The notes beneath the pieces were generated by a model. The model did no database searches and was not told where the DNA came from. It worked only from the letters and a program-made list of their open reading frames with translations. Below are positions 7,969 to 16,291 of a DNA stretch of 64,000 nt, in pieces. Numbering within the stretch: position 1 is the first letter of the stretch; each line of letters starts with the position of its first letter. A program made the position numbers and the translations under genes. Origin of the DNA: Microbispora siamensis (GTDB lineage: Bacteria > Actinomycetota > Actinomycetes > Streptosporangiales > Streptosporangiaceae); the NCBI RefSeq assembly GCF_016863095.1, contig NZ_BOOF01000030.1, positions 62,001 through 126,000 of the forward strand, in the 5' to 3' direction.

Positions 7969-9339
7969 TCAGACCCGGGCGGCCGCCAGGCTCGGCGCCG
8001 ACTTCGCTCCCAGGGTGCGCATGTAGCAGAACCAGGTGAGCGCGAAGCAGACGGCGTAGAAGGCGGCGAAGGCCGCGAGCGCCGCCCCCGCGCCGCCCGT
8101 GGCGGAGATGGAGCTGCCGAACCCGCGGTTGATGAAGAACCCGCCGAAGGCGCCCACCGCGGAGATGAACCCGATGGCCGCCGAGGCGTCGCGCTTGCCG
8201 GTCGCGAGCGCCTCCTCGTACGCGGGGGTGCCGGGCTCGACGCCGGCCACCGCCTTCGCCCGGAAGATCGCCGGGATCATCCGGTACGTGGAGCCGTTGC
8301 CGACGCCGGCGGTGCCGATCAGCAGCATGAACGCGGCGAAGAACAGCACGAAGTTGCGGGCCGACATGGCCTGCCAGACGAGCAGAACCGAGGCGATCAT
8401 CGCGGCGAAGTTCCAGAACGTCACCGAGGCGCCGCCGAGGCGGTCCGACAGCCAGCCGCCGACCGGCCGGATGAGTGACCCGACCAGCGGGCCGAGGAAC
8501 GCCAGCGAGGTCAGCGCGGCGTGCTCGGGGAACTGCGACTTGATGAGCAGCGGGAACGCGGTGGAGTAGCCGATGAACGAGCCGAACGTGCCGATGTAGA
8601 GGACCGACATGATCCAGGTCTGCGCCCGGCCGGCCGCCTTGGCCATCTCCCTCGGCTCGGCCTTGGCCGAGGTCAGGTTGTCCATGCAGAAGTACGCCCC
8701 GGCGGCGGCGGCCAGGACGAAGGGCACCCAGAACAGTCCGGCCGCGGCCAGTCCGAACCCGGCGATGACCAGCGGCATCAGCAACTGCACGGAGCTGACG
8801 CCGATGTTGCCGCCGGCCGCGTTGAGGCCGAGGGCGGCGCCCTGCCTGTTCTGCGGGAAGAAGTAGGTGATGTTGGCCATGCTGGAGGCGAAGTTGCCGC
8901 CGCCGAGCCCGGCCGTCGCCGCGATGAGCAGGAAGGCCCAGTAGGGCGTGCCCGGGTCGTTCACGGCCACCGCGAGCAGGACGGCGGGCACCAGCAGCAG
9001 CAGCGCGCTGACCACCGTCCAGTTCCGGCCGCCGAACCGGGCGGGCGCGAACGTGTAGGGGATGCGCAGCGCCGAGCCCACGAGGTTGGGCAGCGAGACG
9101 ATCCAGAACAGCTGGTCCGTGGAGAACTTGTAGGCGCCGAGCTTGACCGAGACGATGCTCCAGACGGTCCACAGCGTGAAGCCCAGGTGCTCGGCCAGGA
9201 TCGAGAACGCCAGGTTCCGCCGGGCCACCTTCTTGCCGGTGCTCTCCCAGAAGACCGGATCGTCCGGTCGCCAGTCACCGATCCAGCGGCCCTTCCGGGG
9301 TACTTCCGGGGCCGTGCGCGCCGCCTGCGTCGCCGTCAT
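7969..9339 (-). CDS. narK: NarK/NasA-family nitrate/nitrite transporter (MFS)
   Basis: A 456-residue major facilitator with about 12 hydrophobic segments. The nitrate signature region GLGGGNFASSMANITYFFP lies at about 145 and a related glycine-rich helix GTAGVGNGSTYRMIP at about 325, both characteristic of the nitrate/nitrite porter family. The N-terminus has the WRPDDPVFWE motif common to actinobacterial NarK2-type proteins. The ATG at 9339 follows GGAGG at good spacing. It imports nitrate for the reductase operon downstream, but a strong terminator separates the two, which would allow transporter and enzyme levels to differ. Confidence 0.93.
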   Translation of the reverse strand: MTATQAARTAPEVPRKGRWIGDWRPDDPVFWESTGKKVARRNLAFSILAEHLGFTLWTVWSIVSVKLGAYKFSTDQLFWIVSLPNLVGSALRIPYTFAPARFGGRNWTVVSALLLLVPAVLLAVAVNDPGTPYWAFLLIAATAGLGGGNFASSMANITYFFPQNRQGAALGLNAAGGNIGVSSVQLLMPLVIAGFGLAAAGLFWVPFVLAAAAGAYFCMDNLTSAKAEPREMAKAAGRAQTWIMSVLYIGTFGSFIGYSTAFPLLIKSQFPEHAALTSLAFLGPLVGSLIRPVGGWLSDRLGGASVTFWNFAAMIASVLLVWQAMSARNFVLFFAAFMLLIGTAGVGNGSTYRMIPAIFRAKAVAGVEPGTPAYEEALATGKRDASAAIGFISAVGAFGGFFINRGFGSSISATGGAGAALAAFAAFYAVCFALTWFCYMRTLGAKSAPSLAAARV

Positions 9340-9811
9340 CGTTCCTCCCGCATCGTCTGTCGGCTGGGGCCGGAAACGAAGGTAGGAAGAGCGCGTTACG
9401 CACTTTGACCAAGCGTGACCGTGCGGCCGTTACATGTGCCGCACCCGCGAAACATGCAATCCACACGCATAACGGAGGCAACATCGGGTTAACACGGGCC
9501 CGCCTCTCGCGCGGCCCTCGTTTCGTCCGCGTGACGCCGGGCGAACGGCGCCCGGACCGGCCGTCGTCACGCAAGGTCAGCACCCCCGCCACGGCCCGTA
9601 CGCGGGTATTTCGGGAAATTCCCGCGATCGCGGTAGCGCCATTCCATGACCGGACTGCGGCGTTTTCCCCTGCGGCATGGCACGGACATTTCGGTTGACA
9701 TGTGACCGGTTTTCCGCGCGCAGGAATATCCGCGGCGGGGAAAGGGGATATCGATGCCGCCTCCCGCCGGACGAGGGCCCCCGAGGGCCCGCGCGCACTC
9801 GGGGAGGACGG
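9340..9811. promoter_or_regulatory. Divergent intergenic region between narK and the amidase gene
   Basis: 472 bases without a convincing gene. The part next to narK (9370-9500) is locally less GC-rich and carries GTNAC-like pentamers at 9395-9399, 9415-9419 and 9429-9433 and GAAAC at 9373-9377 and 9449-9453. They resemble GlnR half-sites but lack its 11-bp spacing, so I only call it a probable narK promoter and regulatory region. The amidase ribosome site GGGGAGG lies at 9801-9807. Confidence 0.4.
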
Positions 9812-10627
9812 ATGCCAGCGGTCTCACGCCGCGCGTTTCTTTCGACGGGGCTCCTCTGGTCGGCGTGCCTGCCCGCGGCGATCCTGACCGCGCAGGGCGG
9901 GCTCGTCGCGACGGCCACGCCCGTCTGGGCCGGGAACCGCCCGCGGCGGCCACGCGTGTACACCCGGTCGGACTGGAAGGCCGATCCGCCCAGGAGCAAG
10001 GCCGAGGTGCTCGACCGGGCGCCCGACCGGCTCGTCGTCCACCACACGGCGACGGCGAACACGGGCGCGACCGACCTCGACGCGGCCTTCCGGCTGTCCC
10101 GGACGATCCAGCGCTACCACATGAAGCACAACGGCTGGGAGGACATCGGCGAGCAGTTCACCGTCAGCCGGGGCGGATACGTCATGGAGGGCCGCAACCG
10201 CTCACTGCCGGCTGTGGAGGCGGGCAAGCACGTGATGGGCGCGCAGGCGGCCGACCACAACGACCACACGCTGGGCATCGAGACCGAGGGGACCTACACC
10301 TCCTGCCTGCCCCCGGCCCGCCAGTTGTCCGCGCTGACCGCCCTGCTGGCCTGGCTGTGCGACGCCTACGCGCTCGACCCACACGAGGCCATCGTCGGCC
10401 ACCGCGACCTCAACCGGACCGCATGCCCGGGCGACCGCCTCTACGCGTACCTGCCGCAGTTGCGCGACGACGTCGCGCGCCGCCTGGGCGGGCGCGGGTC
10501 CGGGCGGGGCGAGCCCCGGCCGCCGCGTCTCGCGCTGCCCGAGGGTCCGTACGAGGGAGTCGCGCTCATCGGCGACCTGCCGCTGGAGCACGGTCCCGCC
10601 GTGGGCCCGCACGACCTGACCCGCTGA
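9812..10627 (+). CDS. Tat-exported peptidoglycan N-acetylmuramoyl-L-alanine amidase (Amidase_2/PGRP)
   Basis: A 271-residue protein beginning MPAVSRRAFLSTGLL, a textbook twin-arginine signal (SRRAFL) followed by a hydrophobic stretch and ATPVWA. The mature part is an N-acetylmuramoyl-L-alanine amidase of the PGRP/T7-lysozyme type. Zinc ligands are visible as VVHHTAT (about 73) and GHRDLNRTACPGD (about 197, His and Cys). It cuts the lactyl-Ala bond of peptidoglycan outside the membrane. The ATG at 9812 follows GGGGAGG; the longer frame upstream has no signal logic. It stands alone, divergent from narK, and its proline/arginine-rich tail is unremarkable. Confidence 0.88.
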   Translation: MPAVSRRAFLSTGLLWSACLPAAILTAQGGLVATATPVWAGNRPRRPRVYTRSDWKADPPRSKAEVLDRAPDRLVVHHTATANTGATDLDAAFRLSRTIQRYHMKHNGWEDIGEQFTVSRGGYVMEGRNRSLPAVEAGKHVMGAQAADHNDHTLGIETEGTYTSCLPPARQLSALTALLAWLCDAYALDPHEAIVGHRDLNRTACPGDRLYAYLPQLRDDVARRLGGRGSGRGEPRPPRLALPEGPYEGVALIGDLPLEHGPAVGPHDLTR

Positions 10628-10640
10628 CGGCAGCCCGCGA

Positions 10641-11477
10641 TCAGTTGAGCGCGAGGAGGCTGACGGCGACGGCGGCGGCGCCGAGCCCGGTGAGCTGGCT
10701 GCGGTGGATGCGTTCGGCCAGGACGACGCGGGCCAGCAGGACGGTGCCGGCCGGATAGAGCGCGGTGATGACGGCGACGACGGCGAGGTCTCCGCTGCGG
10801 GCGGCCAGGAGGAAGGCGAGGTTGGCCAGGGAGTCCAGCATGCCCGCGGCGGCGCAGAGGGCGGGCGCGGGGCGCCGGTCGCCGAGGCGCTCGCGGAGCA
10901 GGGCGGCCGCGGTCAGGACGAGGACGGAGGAGACGGCGCGACCGGCGATGATCGGAGCGAGGCCGCTGTCGGCGGGGGCCTGATGGAGGCAGATGAGCTG
11001 GGCGGCGATGGCGGCGCCCGCGCCCAGGGCCAGCAGCAGGGTGGTGCGGCTGGGCCGGGAGGCGCCCGCACCGGGGCCCGCGCTGACCAGGACGACGGCG
11101 ATCAGCGCGAGCGGGAGGCCGAGCAGGGCGTAGGTGGTGAGGTGTTCGCCCTGGGCCAGGCCGAGGCCGACCGGCAGGACGGCGGAGACCAGCGCGGTGA
11201 TGGGGGAAAGCACACTCATCGGACCGATCGCCAGGGTGCGGTAGAGCAGCGCGAAGGCCGCGGCCGAAGCGGCTCCGGACGCGGCGCCCCAGGCCAGCGC
11301 GGCCGGGCTCCAGTGCGCGCCGAGGAAGGGCCACAAGGCGAGCTCGACGGCGAGACTCGCGGGAGCCGCGATGACGACGGTGCGCAGGACGTGCGCGCCG
11401 CGGGCGCTGAGCCCGCCGAGGAAGTCGGCGCAGCCGTACGCGAGAGAGCTGGCCAGGGCCAGCAGAAGAGCGGTCAC
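10641..11477 (-). CDS. EamA/DMT-superfamily membrane transporter
   Basis: A 278-residue protein with about ten hydrophobic helices in two five-helix repeats (EamA). The typical DMT motifs are seen as PMSVLSPITALVSAVLPV and VVAVITALYPAGTVLLARVVLAERI, the second of these being the usual helix preceding the conserved glutamate. The substrate cannot be read from sequence; the family exports amino acids, purines or other metabolites. It is divergent from an XRE-cupin regulator with only 67 bases between, which suggests the regulator controls it. The start is GTG. Confidence 0.82.
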   Translation of the reverse strand: MTALLLALASSLAYGCADFLGGLSARGAHVLRTVVIAAPASLAVELALWPFLGAHWSPAALAWGAASGAASAAAFALLYRTLAIGPMSVLSPITALVSAVLPVGLGLAQGEHLTTYALLGLPLALIAVVLVSAGPGAGASRPSRTTLLLALGAGAAIAAQLICLHQAPADSGLAPIIAGRAVSSVLVLTAAALLRERLGDRRPAPALCAAAGMLDSLANLAFLLAARSGDLAVVAVITALYPAGTVLLARVVLAERIHRSQLTGLGAAAVAVSLLALN

Positions 11478-11544
11478 AACGCATACCTTTCAGTGGAACG
11501 ACCGTAAGGTACAATAGAGTGACCGACAGGAGGGATGGCAAGCG
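11478..11544. promoter_or_regulatory. Divergent promoter between EamA transporter and XRE-cupin regulator
   Basis: The 67-bp gap has a plus-strand TACAAT at 11510-11515, a good -10 hexamer, with CTTTCA about 17 bases upstream. The arms ACCTT (11486-11490) and AAGGT (11506-11510) form an inverted repeat overlapping it and could be the operator of the XRE protein. AGGAGGG at 11528-11534 is the ribosome site for the plus-strand gene. Confidence 0.45.
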
Positions 11545-12126
11545 GTGGGGCATACGGCGGCGGCGCTGCGGGCGGTGGCGTCCAACGTGAAGGCGGCCCG
11601 GCTGCGGGCGGGCCTCTCCGTGGAGCAGCTCAGCGCCCGGGCGCAGGTGAGCAAGGGAGCGCTGGTCAGCCTGGAGAACGCGCAGGGCAACCCTAACCTG
11701 GCCACGCTGGTGCGCCTCGCCGACGCCCTGGGCATGTCGGTGTCGGCCCTCACCGAGGGCCGGCGGCATCGCGACATCCAGATCGTGGAGGCCGCCGACA
11801 CCGAGCCGCTGTGGACCGGAGAGCACGGCGGCGAGGCCCGCCTCATGCTCACCACCAGCGGCCCGGCGCCGGTGGAGGTGTGGCGCTGGCGCCTGCACCC
11901 CGGCGAGGCGTATCCCAGCCATCCCCACCCGGACGGGGTGGTGGAGACCGTCAGCGTCATCCGCGGCCGCCTGACCCTCGTCCTCGACGGCGCGGAACAC
12001 CAGGTCCCCGCCGGGGCCACCGCCACGTTCGACGGTGGCGTCCCCCACACCTACCGGGGCGGCGGCGCCGAGCCCTGCGAGCTGCTCATGACCGTGCACC
12101 TGCCGCCGCGCACCGGCGGCGGTTAG
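11545..12126 (+). CDS. XRE-family transcriptional regulator with C-terminal cupin
   Basis: A 193-residue protein. Residues about 8-65 form a helix-turn-helix of the Cro/C1 class (AARLRAGLSVEQLSARAQVS, then ALVSLENAQGNPNLATLVRL). Residues about 110-185 form a cupin barrel (HPGEAYPSHPHPDGVVETV, FDGGVPHTYRG) with histidines that could bind a metal or small ligand. Such XRE-cupin proteins are usually ligand-responsive repressors of a neighbouring transporter or catabolic gene. The divergent EamA gene is the obvious target (inference). The GTG at 11545 was chosen because AGGAGGG lies ten bases upstream and the frame is otherwise closed. Confidence 0.87.
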   Translation: MGHTAAALRAVASNVKAARLRAGLSVEQLSARAQVSKGALVSLENAQGNPNLATLVRLADALGMSVSALTEGRRHRDIQIVEAADTEPLWTGEHGGEARLMLTTSGPAPVEVWRWRLHPGEAYPSHPHPDGVVETVSVIRGRLTLVLDGAEHQVPAGATATFDGGVPHTYRGGGAEPCELLMTVHLPPRTGGG

Positions 12127-12149
12127 CGGCCCTTCGACGAGCCCGGCCG

Positions 12150-13433
12150 TCAGAGCCGCTCGACGTTCGGCCCCCGGCAGCGGTTGCGGGTGTCGAAGAC
12201 GAAGGCGCTCTCGCGCTGGACCAGGGCGTAGTCGAAGCAGTCGTGGTCGGTGAGGACCACGACGGCGTCGGCCGCCGCGATCTCCCGCGGCGAGGCGTCG
12301 GCGATCGCCACCCCCTCGGGCACGAGGGCGAGGTCGACGTGCGGGTCGGCCGCGCGCACGTCCGCGCCCAGCTTGCGCAGGTGCTTGGCCACCTCCAGCG
12401 CCGGGGACTCGCGGCAGTCGCCGGTGTTCTTCTTGTACGACAGGCCGAGCAGGAGCACCCGGCTGCCGTTCAGGGCCTTGCGCCGGTCGTTCAGCGCCAG
12501 CACCAGCCGGTCGACGACGTGCGCGGGCATGTGGTCGTTGACGTCGTTGGCCAGCTCCACGAACCGGAAGTTGTGCCCCAGGCTGCGCTTGACCTTCCAG
12601 GACAGGTACGACGGGTCGATCGGCAGGCAGTGGCCGCCGACGCCGGGCCCCGGGGTGAAGCGCATGTAGCCGAACGGCTTGGTCGAGGCGGCGTCGATGG
12701 CCTCCCACACGTCGATGCCGAGCTGCCTGGCGAAGACCGACAGCTCGTTGACCAGGGCGATGTTGACGTGCCTGAAGGTGTTCTCCAGGAGCTTGCACAA
12801 CTCGGCCACCTGCGGCGAGGACACGGGGACGACGTGTTCGACGACGGCCTCGTAGAAGTCGCGGACCCGCGCGAGGGCGGCGTCGTCGAGACCGGAGACG
12901 ACCTTCGGCGTGTTCTCCAAGCGCCACCGCGCGTTGCCGGGGTCGATCCGCTCGGGGCTGTAGCCGAGGTGGAAGTCGCCCGGCGCGCGCAGCCCCGATC
13001 CCTCCTCCAGGATCGGGCGCAGGTACTCCTCCGTCGTCCCCGGATAGGTGGTCGACTCCAGCACCACGGTCGCGCCCGGCCGCAGGCGTGGGGCGAGCGA
13101 ACGGCCGGCCGACGCGATGTGGCTGAGGTCGGGCACGCCGTCGGTCAGCGGCGTCGGCACGGTGATCACGCAGACGTCGAAGCCCTCGGCGTCGGCGTAG
13201 TCCGCGCTGGCCCGGTAGCGGCCCGTCGCGTGCGCCGCCGCGAGCGCGTCGTCGCCGATGTCCTCGACGTACGACTGTGCGGCGTTGAGCCGCTTGACCC
13301 GCCACTCGTCCACCTCGACGCCCACCACGTCGAACCCGGCGTGCACGGCGCGTACGGCCAGCGGCAGGCCGACGTAGCCCTGCCCGACCACGACCAGTTT
13401 CTCCATCAAGGACCCCCGTCCCTTGTCTGTCAT
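12150..13433 (-). CDS. Nucleotide-sugar dehydrogenase (UDP-N-acetylhexosamine/UDP-glucose 6-dehydrogenase family)
   Basis: A 427-residue enzyme with an NAD-binding Rossmann fold (LVVVGQGYVGLPLA), the middle domain (YSPERIDPGNA, LENTFRHVNIALVNE), the catalytic cysteine region GPGVGGHCLPIDPSY and a C-terminal UDP-sugar domain (LLGLSYKKNTGDCRESPAL). The motifs fit the WbpA/WecC group, which oxidises C6 of UDP-GlcNAc or UDP-ManNAc to the uronic acid, better than the Ugd group, but the substrate is not certain. The ATG at 13433 has GAGGA upstream; an inner ATG at 13406 gives the more usual N-terminus. It follows rmlB by 13 bases and closes a minus-strand nucleotide-sugar operon. Confidence 0.88.
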   Translation of the reverse strand: MTDKGRGSLMEKLVVVGQGYVGLPLAVRAVHAGFDVVGVEVDEWRVKRLNAAQSYVEDIGDDALAAAHATGRYRASADYADAEGFDVCVITVPTPLTDGVPDLSHIASAGRSLAPRLRPGATVVLESTTYPGTTEEYLRPILEEGSGLRAPGDFHLGYSPERIDPGNARWRLENTPKVVSGLDDAALARVRDFYEAVVEHVVPVSSPQVAELCKLLENTFRHVNIALVNELSVFARQLGIDVWEAIDAASTKPFGYMRFTPGPGVGGHCLPIDPSYLSWKVKRSLGHNFRFVELANDVNDHMPAHVVDRLVLALNDRRKALNGSRVLLLGLSYKKNTGDCRESPALEVAKHLRKLGADVRAADPHVDLALVPEGVAIADASPREIAAADAVVVLTDHDCFDYALVQRESAFVFDTRNRCRGPNVERL

Positions 13434-13446
13434 GATGTGGCCGTCC

Positions 13447-14424
13447 TCAGCCGCGACGGTTCACGAGCGGGCGCCACCAGTCCTGGTGGTCCCGATACCA
13501 GTGCACGACGCCGGCGAGTCCTTCGTCGAAGTCCACCCGGGGCTCGTAGCCGATCGCCCTGATCTTGCCGCTGTCCAGCGCGTAGCGCCGGTCGTGCCCG
13601 GGCCGGTCGGGCACCTGCTCGACCATCTCCCATCCCGCGCCGAAGGCGTCCAGGATCCGGCGGGTGAGGTCGAGGTTGCTCAGCTCGACCCCGCCGCCGA
13701 TGTTGTAGACCTCGCCGGGCTCCCCCTTGTCCAGCACAAGCTGGACGCCCCGGCAGTGGTCGTCCACGTGCAGCCACTCCCGCACGTTGCGGCCGTCGCC
13801 GTACAGGGGCACGGGCCGCCCGTCGATCAGGTTGGTGACGAACAGCGGGATGACCTTCTCCGGGTACTGGTACGGCCCGTAGTTGTTCGAGCACCGGGTC
13901 AGCCGGACGTCCAGCCCGTACGTGCGGTGGTAGGCGCGGCAGAGCAGGTCGGCCCCGGCCTTGGCCGCCGAGTAGGGCGAGTTCGGCAGCAGCGGCTCCG
14001 CCTCCGTCCACGTCCCCTCGTCGATCGAGCCGTACACCTCGTCGGTGGACACCTGGACGAACGTGCGGACGTCCGCCTCCAGGGCGGCCTGCAGCAGCCG
14101 CTGCGTGCCCAGCACGTTGGTCGTCACGAAGTCGCCCGCACCGGTGATCGACCGGTCGACGTGGGTCTCGGCGGCGAAGTTCACGACCACGTCGTGCCCG
14201 GGGACCAGCTCGCGCAGCAGGTCCGCGTCGCACACGTCGCCGTACGCGAACGTGAAGGCGGGGTCGGACTCCACCGGGGCGAGGTTGGCCGGATTGCCGG
14301 CGTAGGTGAGCTTGTCCAGCACCGTGACCCGGGCGTCCTCATAGCCGGGATAGACGCCCGACAGCAGCGAGCGGACGTAGTGGGAGCCGATGAAGCCGGC
14401 CGCGCCGGCGACGAGTATCTTCAC
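13447..14424 (-). CDS. rfbB: dTDP-glucose 4,6-dehydratase
   Basis: A 325-residue extended short-chain dehydrogenase. Visible are the NAD motif GAAGFIGSHYV, FAAETHVDRSI, the catalytic TDEVYGS, the YSAAKAG catalytic Tyr-Lys pair, and RCSNNYGPYQYPEKVIP, a signature that separates RmlB from other SDR epimerases. It converts dTDP-glucose to dTDP-4-keto-6-deoxyglucose. The GTG at 14424 overlaps the rfbA stop as GTGA, so the two are coupled. No RmlC or RmlD is present in the window, so the product need not become rhamnose here; the WecE-like gene at 21829 could use it instead. Confidence 0.94.
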   Translation of the reverse strand: MKILVAGAAGFIGSHYVRSLLSGVYPGYEDARVTVLDKLTYAGNPANLAPVESDPAFTFAYGDVCDADLLRELVPGHDVVVNFAAETHVDRSITGAGDFVTTNVLGTQRLLQAALEADVRTFVQVSTDEVYGSIDEGTWTEAEPLLPNSPYSAAKAGADLLCRAYHRTYGLDVRLTRCSNNYGPYQYPEKVIPLFVTNLIDGRPVPLYGDGRNVREWLHVDDHCRGVQLVLDKGEPGEVYNIGGGVELSNLDLTRRILDAFGAGWEMVEQVPDRPGHDRRYALDSGKIRAIGYEPRVDFDEGLAGVVHWYRDHQDWWRPLVNRRG

Positions 14425-15488
14425 GCGCGCACCTGCACCTTGCTGTGGTCTCCGATCATGAGCTGGTAGGCGTTGGGCACCCCGGTCGCCTTCGTGACCT
14501 CCGCGTTGCGGCCGACCAGCGAGTGGGTCATGCCGCGGACGCCCCTGATGGCCGAGTCGGCGAGCACGATGCTGTAGTCCACCTCGGTGTCCTCGATCAC
14601 GCAGCCCTCGCCGATCGAGGTGTACGGCCCGACGTACGAGCCGATGATCTTGGTGTCGGCGCCGATCACCACCGGGCCGCGGATGACCGAGCCCTCCACC
14701 ACGGCGCCGGGAGCGATCACCACGCGCCCGCTGACCTCCGACAGCCCGTCCACGGTGCCCGCGACGTCGGGCTCGACCGCCTCGAGCACGATGCGGTTGC
14801 ACTCCAGCATGTCCTGCAGGCGGCCCGTGTCGCGCCAGTAGCCGGTGACGAAGTGCGACCGCACGCGGTGCCCGGTGTCGATGAGCCACTTGATCGCGTC
14901 GGTGATCTCCAGCTCGCCCCGCGCGGACGGCCTGATCGCGCGTACGGCCTCGTGGATGGCCGGGGAGAACGTGTAGACCCCGACGATCGCCAGATCGCTG
15001 CGCGGGTGCTCGGGCTTCTCCTCCAGCGCGACGATCTCCCCGTCCGGACCGAGCTCGGCCACGCCGTAGAACTGCGGCTCGGCCACCCGGGTGAGCAGGA
15101 TGCGGGCGTCGCACTCCTCGGCGCGGAAGGCGTCGACCAGGCCGCGGATGCCGCCGACCAGGAAGTTGTCGCCCAGGTACATGACGAACGGGTCACCGGC
15201 CAGGAACTCCCGCGCGACGAGGACGCAGTGCGCCAGCCCGAGCGGCGCCTCCTGGGGGATGTAGGTGACGTCGAGCCCGAACGCCGAGCCGTCGCCGACG
15301 GCCTCGCGAACCTCCCGGCCCGTGTCGCCGACGATGATGCCCACGTCGGTGATGCCGGCGTCCCTGATCGCCTCGAGCCCGTAGAAGAGCACCGGCTTGT
15401 TGGCGACGGGGACGAGCTGCTTGGCCGAGGTGTGGGTCAGCGGGCGCAGCCTCGTGCCCTTGCCGCCCGCCAGGACGAGTGCCTTCAC
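14421..15488 (-). CDS. rfbA: Glucose-1-phosphate thymidylyltransferase (long form)
   Basis: A 355-residue nucleotidyltransferase with LAGGKGTRLRPLT at the N-terminus and MYLGDNFLVGG around 105. It is longer than the roughly 290-residue enterobacterial RmlA because of a C-terminal left-handed beta-helix of hexapeptide repeats (VVIAPGAVVEGSVIRGPVVI, then YVGPYTSIGEG), as in actinobacterial StrD-type enzymes. It makes dTDP-glucose for rfbB, to which it is coupled by GTGA. The start is GTG. The first gene of this operon appears to be the GNAT 37 bases upstream. Confidence 0.93.
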   Translation of the reverse strand: MKALVLAGGKGTRLRPLTHTSAKQLVPVANKPVLFYGLEAIRDAGITDVGIIVGDTGREVREAVGDGSAFGLDVTYIPQEAPLGLAHCVLVAREFLAGDPFVMYLGDNFLVGGIRGLVDAFRAEECDARILLTRVAEPQFYGVAELGPDGEIVALEEKPEHPRSDLAIVGVYTFSPAIHEAVRAIRPSARGELEITDAIKWLIDTGHRVRSHFVTGYWRDTGRLQDMLECNRIVLEAVEPDVAGTVDGLSEVSGRVVIAPGAVVEGSVIRGPVVIGADTKIIGSYVGPYTSIGEGCVIEDTEVDYSIVLADSAIRGVRGMTHSLVGRNAEVTKATGVPNAYQLMIGDHSKVQVRA

Positions 15489-15525
15489 CGCTGTTCCCGT
15501 CCTTCCGCGATATCCGGTGGGCGGC

Positions 15526-16041
15526 TCATCGCAGCTCACCGCGGAGCAGCGAGTAGAGGACCTGGTCGTGCCAGCCGCCGTCGCGCCACTGGGCCCGCCG
15601 CAGGACGCCCTCACGCACGAACCCGACCTTCTCCACCGCACGCTGCTCGCCGATGTTGGCCACGTCGGTGAAGCACTGGAGGCGCTCGGCCCGGGTGTGC
15701 GCGAACAGGTAGTCGGCCAGCAGGCGCTGGGCCTCGGTGCCGATGCCGCGGTCGCGGAAGCCCGTGAAGACACAGATTCCGATCGCCCAGCACCAGCACG
15801 TCGTCTCGGGTCCCCAGGCCGTCTTCCACCAGGCCACCCATCCGGCGGTGTCCCCGCCGGAGTCGATGGCCAGCCGCCCGTAGTCGTCGCCGAGCAGGCC
15901 GTTGTCCGCGAACTGGCGGCGCAGCGCGCCGGAGTGGCGATATCCGTACCACTGGAATTCGCCCCGTGCCTCGGGCGTCGCCCGTTCCGCTTCGAAAACG
16001 TCGAGATCCGCCTCGCGGACCGGCCTCAATGTGACGTCCAT
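15526..16041 (-). CDS. GNAT-family N-acetyltransferase
   Basis: A 171-residue acetyltransferase of the RimJ/RimL type. The acetyl-CoA loop is seen as GFRDRGIGTEAQRLL and the late beta strand as NIGEQRAVEKVGFVREGVLR. It sits directly upstream of rfbA and rfbB with 37 bases between, in the same orientation. By analogy with WecD it might acetylate a dTDP-4-amino-sugar made by RmlA, RmlB and the WecE-like enzyme in this window, but it is not clearly WecD by sequence and could act on another amine. ATG start at 16041. Confidence 0.75.
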   Translation of the reverse strand: MDVTLRPVREADLDVFEAERATPEARGEFQWYGYRHSGALRRQFADNGLLGDDYGRLAIDSGGDTAGWVAWWKTAWGPETTCWCWAIGICVFTGFRDRGIGTEAQRLLADYLFAHTRAERLQCFTDVANIGEQRAVEKVGFVREGVLRRAQWRDGGWHDQVLYSLLRGELR

Positions 16042-16291
16042 GATCTCCCCTCATCGGGCATGCGGGAGCCGCGCGACGGGAACGGAATCGTCCGGCGCCT
16101 TTTCTCCCGGGCGGGGCCGTGGGAATTCCCATTCGGCCGCCCGCCAGTCGCCAATGCTATGCGCGGACCCGCGCCGACCCGGGAGGCCACATTGCGAACG
16201 AGCGTGAAAGGTGCGGATCGGGTTTCTCAATATCCCGCAAATTCGGATGTGCGGCACGAGGAGGCCGACGGCCGCTCATCACAATGACGCC
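16042..16291. promoter_or_regulatory. Divergent region between the GNAT gene and a GT2 gene
   Basis: 250 bases with lower GC than the flanking genes (GGGAATTCCCATTCGG near 16130, and an A/T-rich run near 16235). It must hold promoters for both directions, but I could not pick reliable -10/-35 pairs. The GT2 start has no good ribosome site close by. Confidence 0.3.

Noticed and set aside
9373..9453. GTNAC and GAAAC pentamers before narK considered a GlnR box
   Set aside because: Spacing between them is 14 to 34 bases, not the 11-base phasing of GlnR sites; kept only as part of a general regulatory region.
10441..13305. 954-codon minus frame spanning the transporter, regulator and dehydrogenase genes
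   Set aside because: Chimeric low-complexity translation crossing several real genes in other frames.
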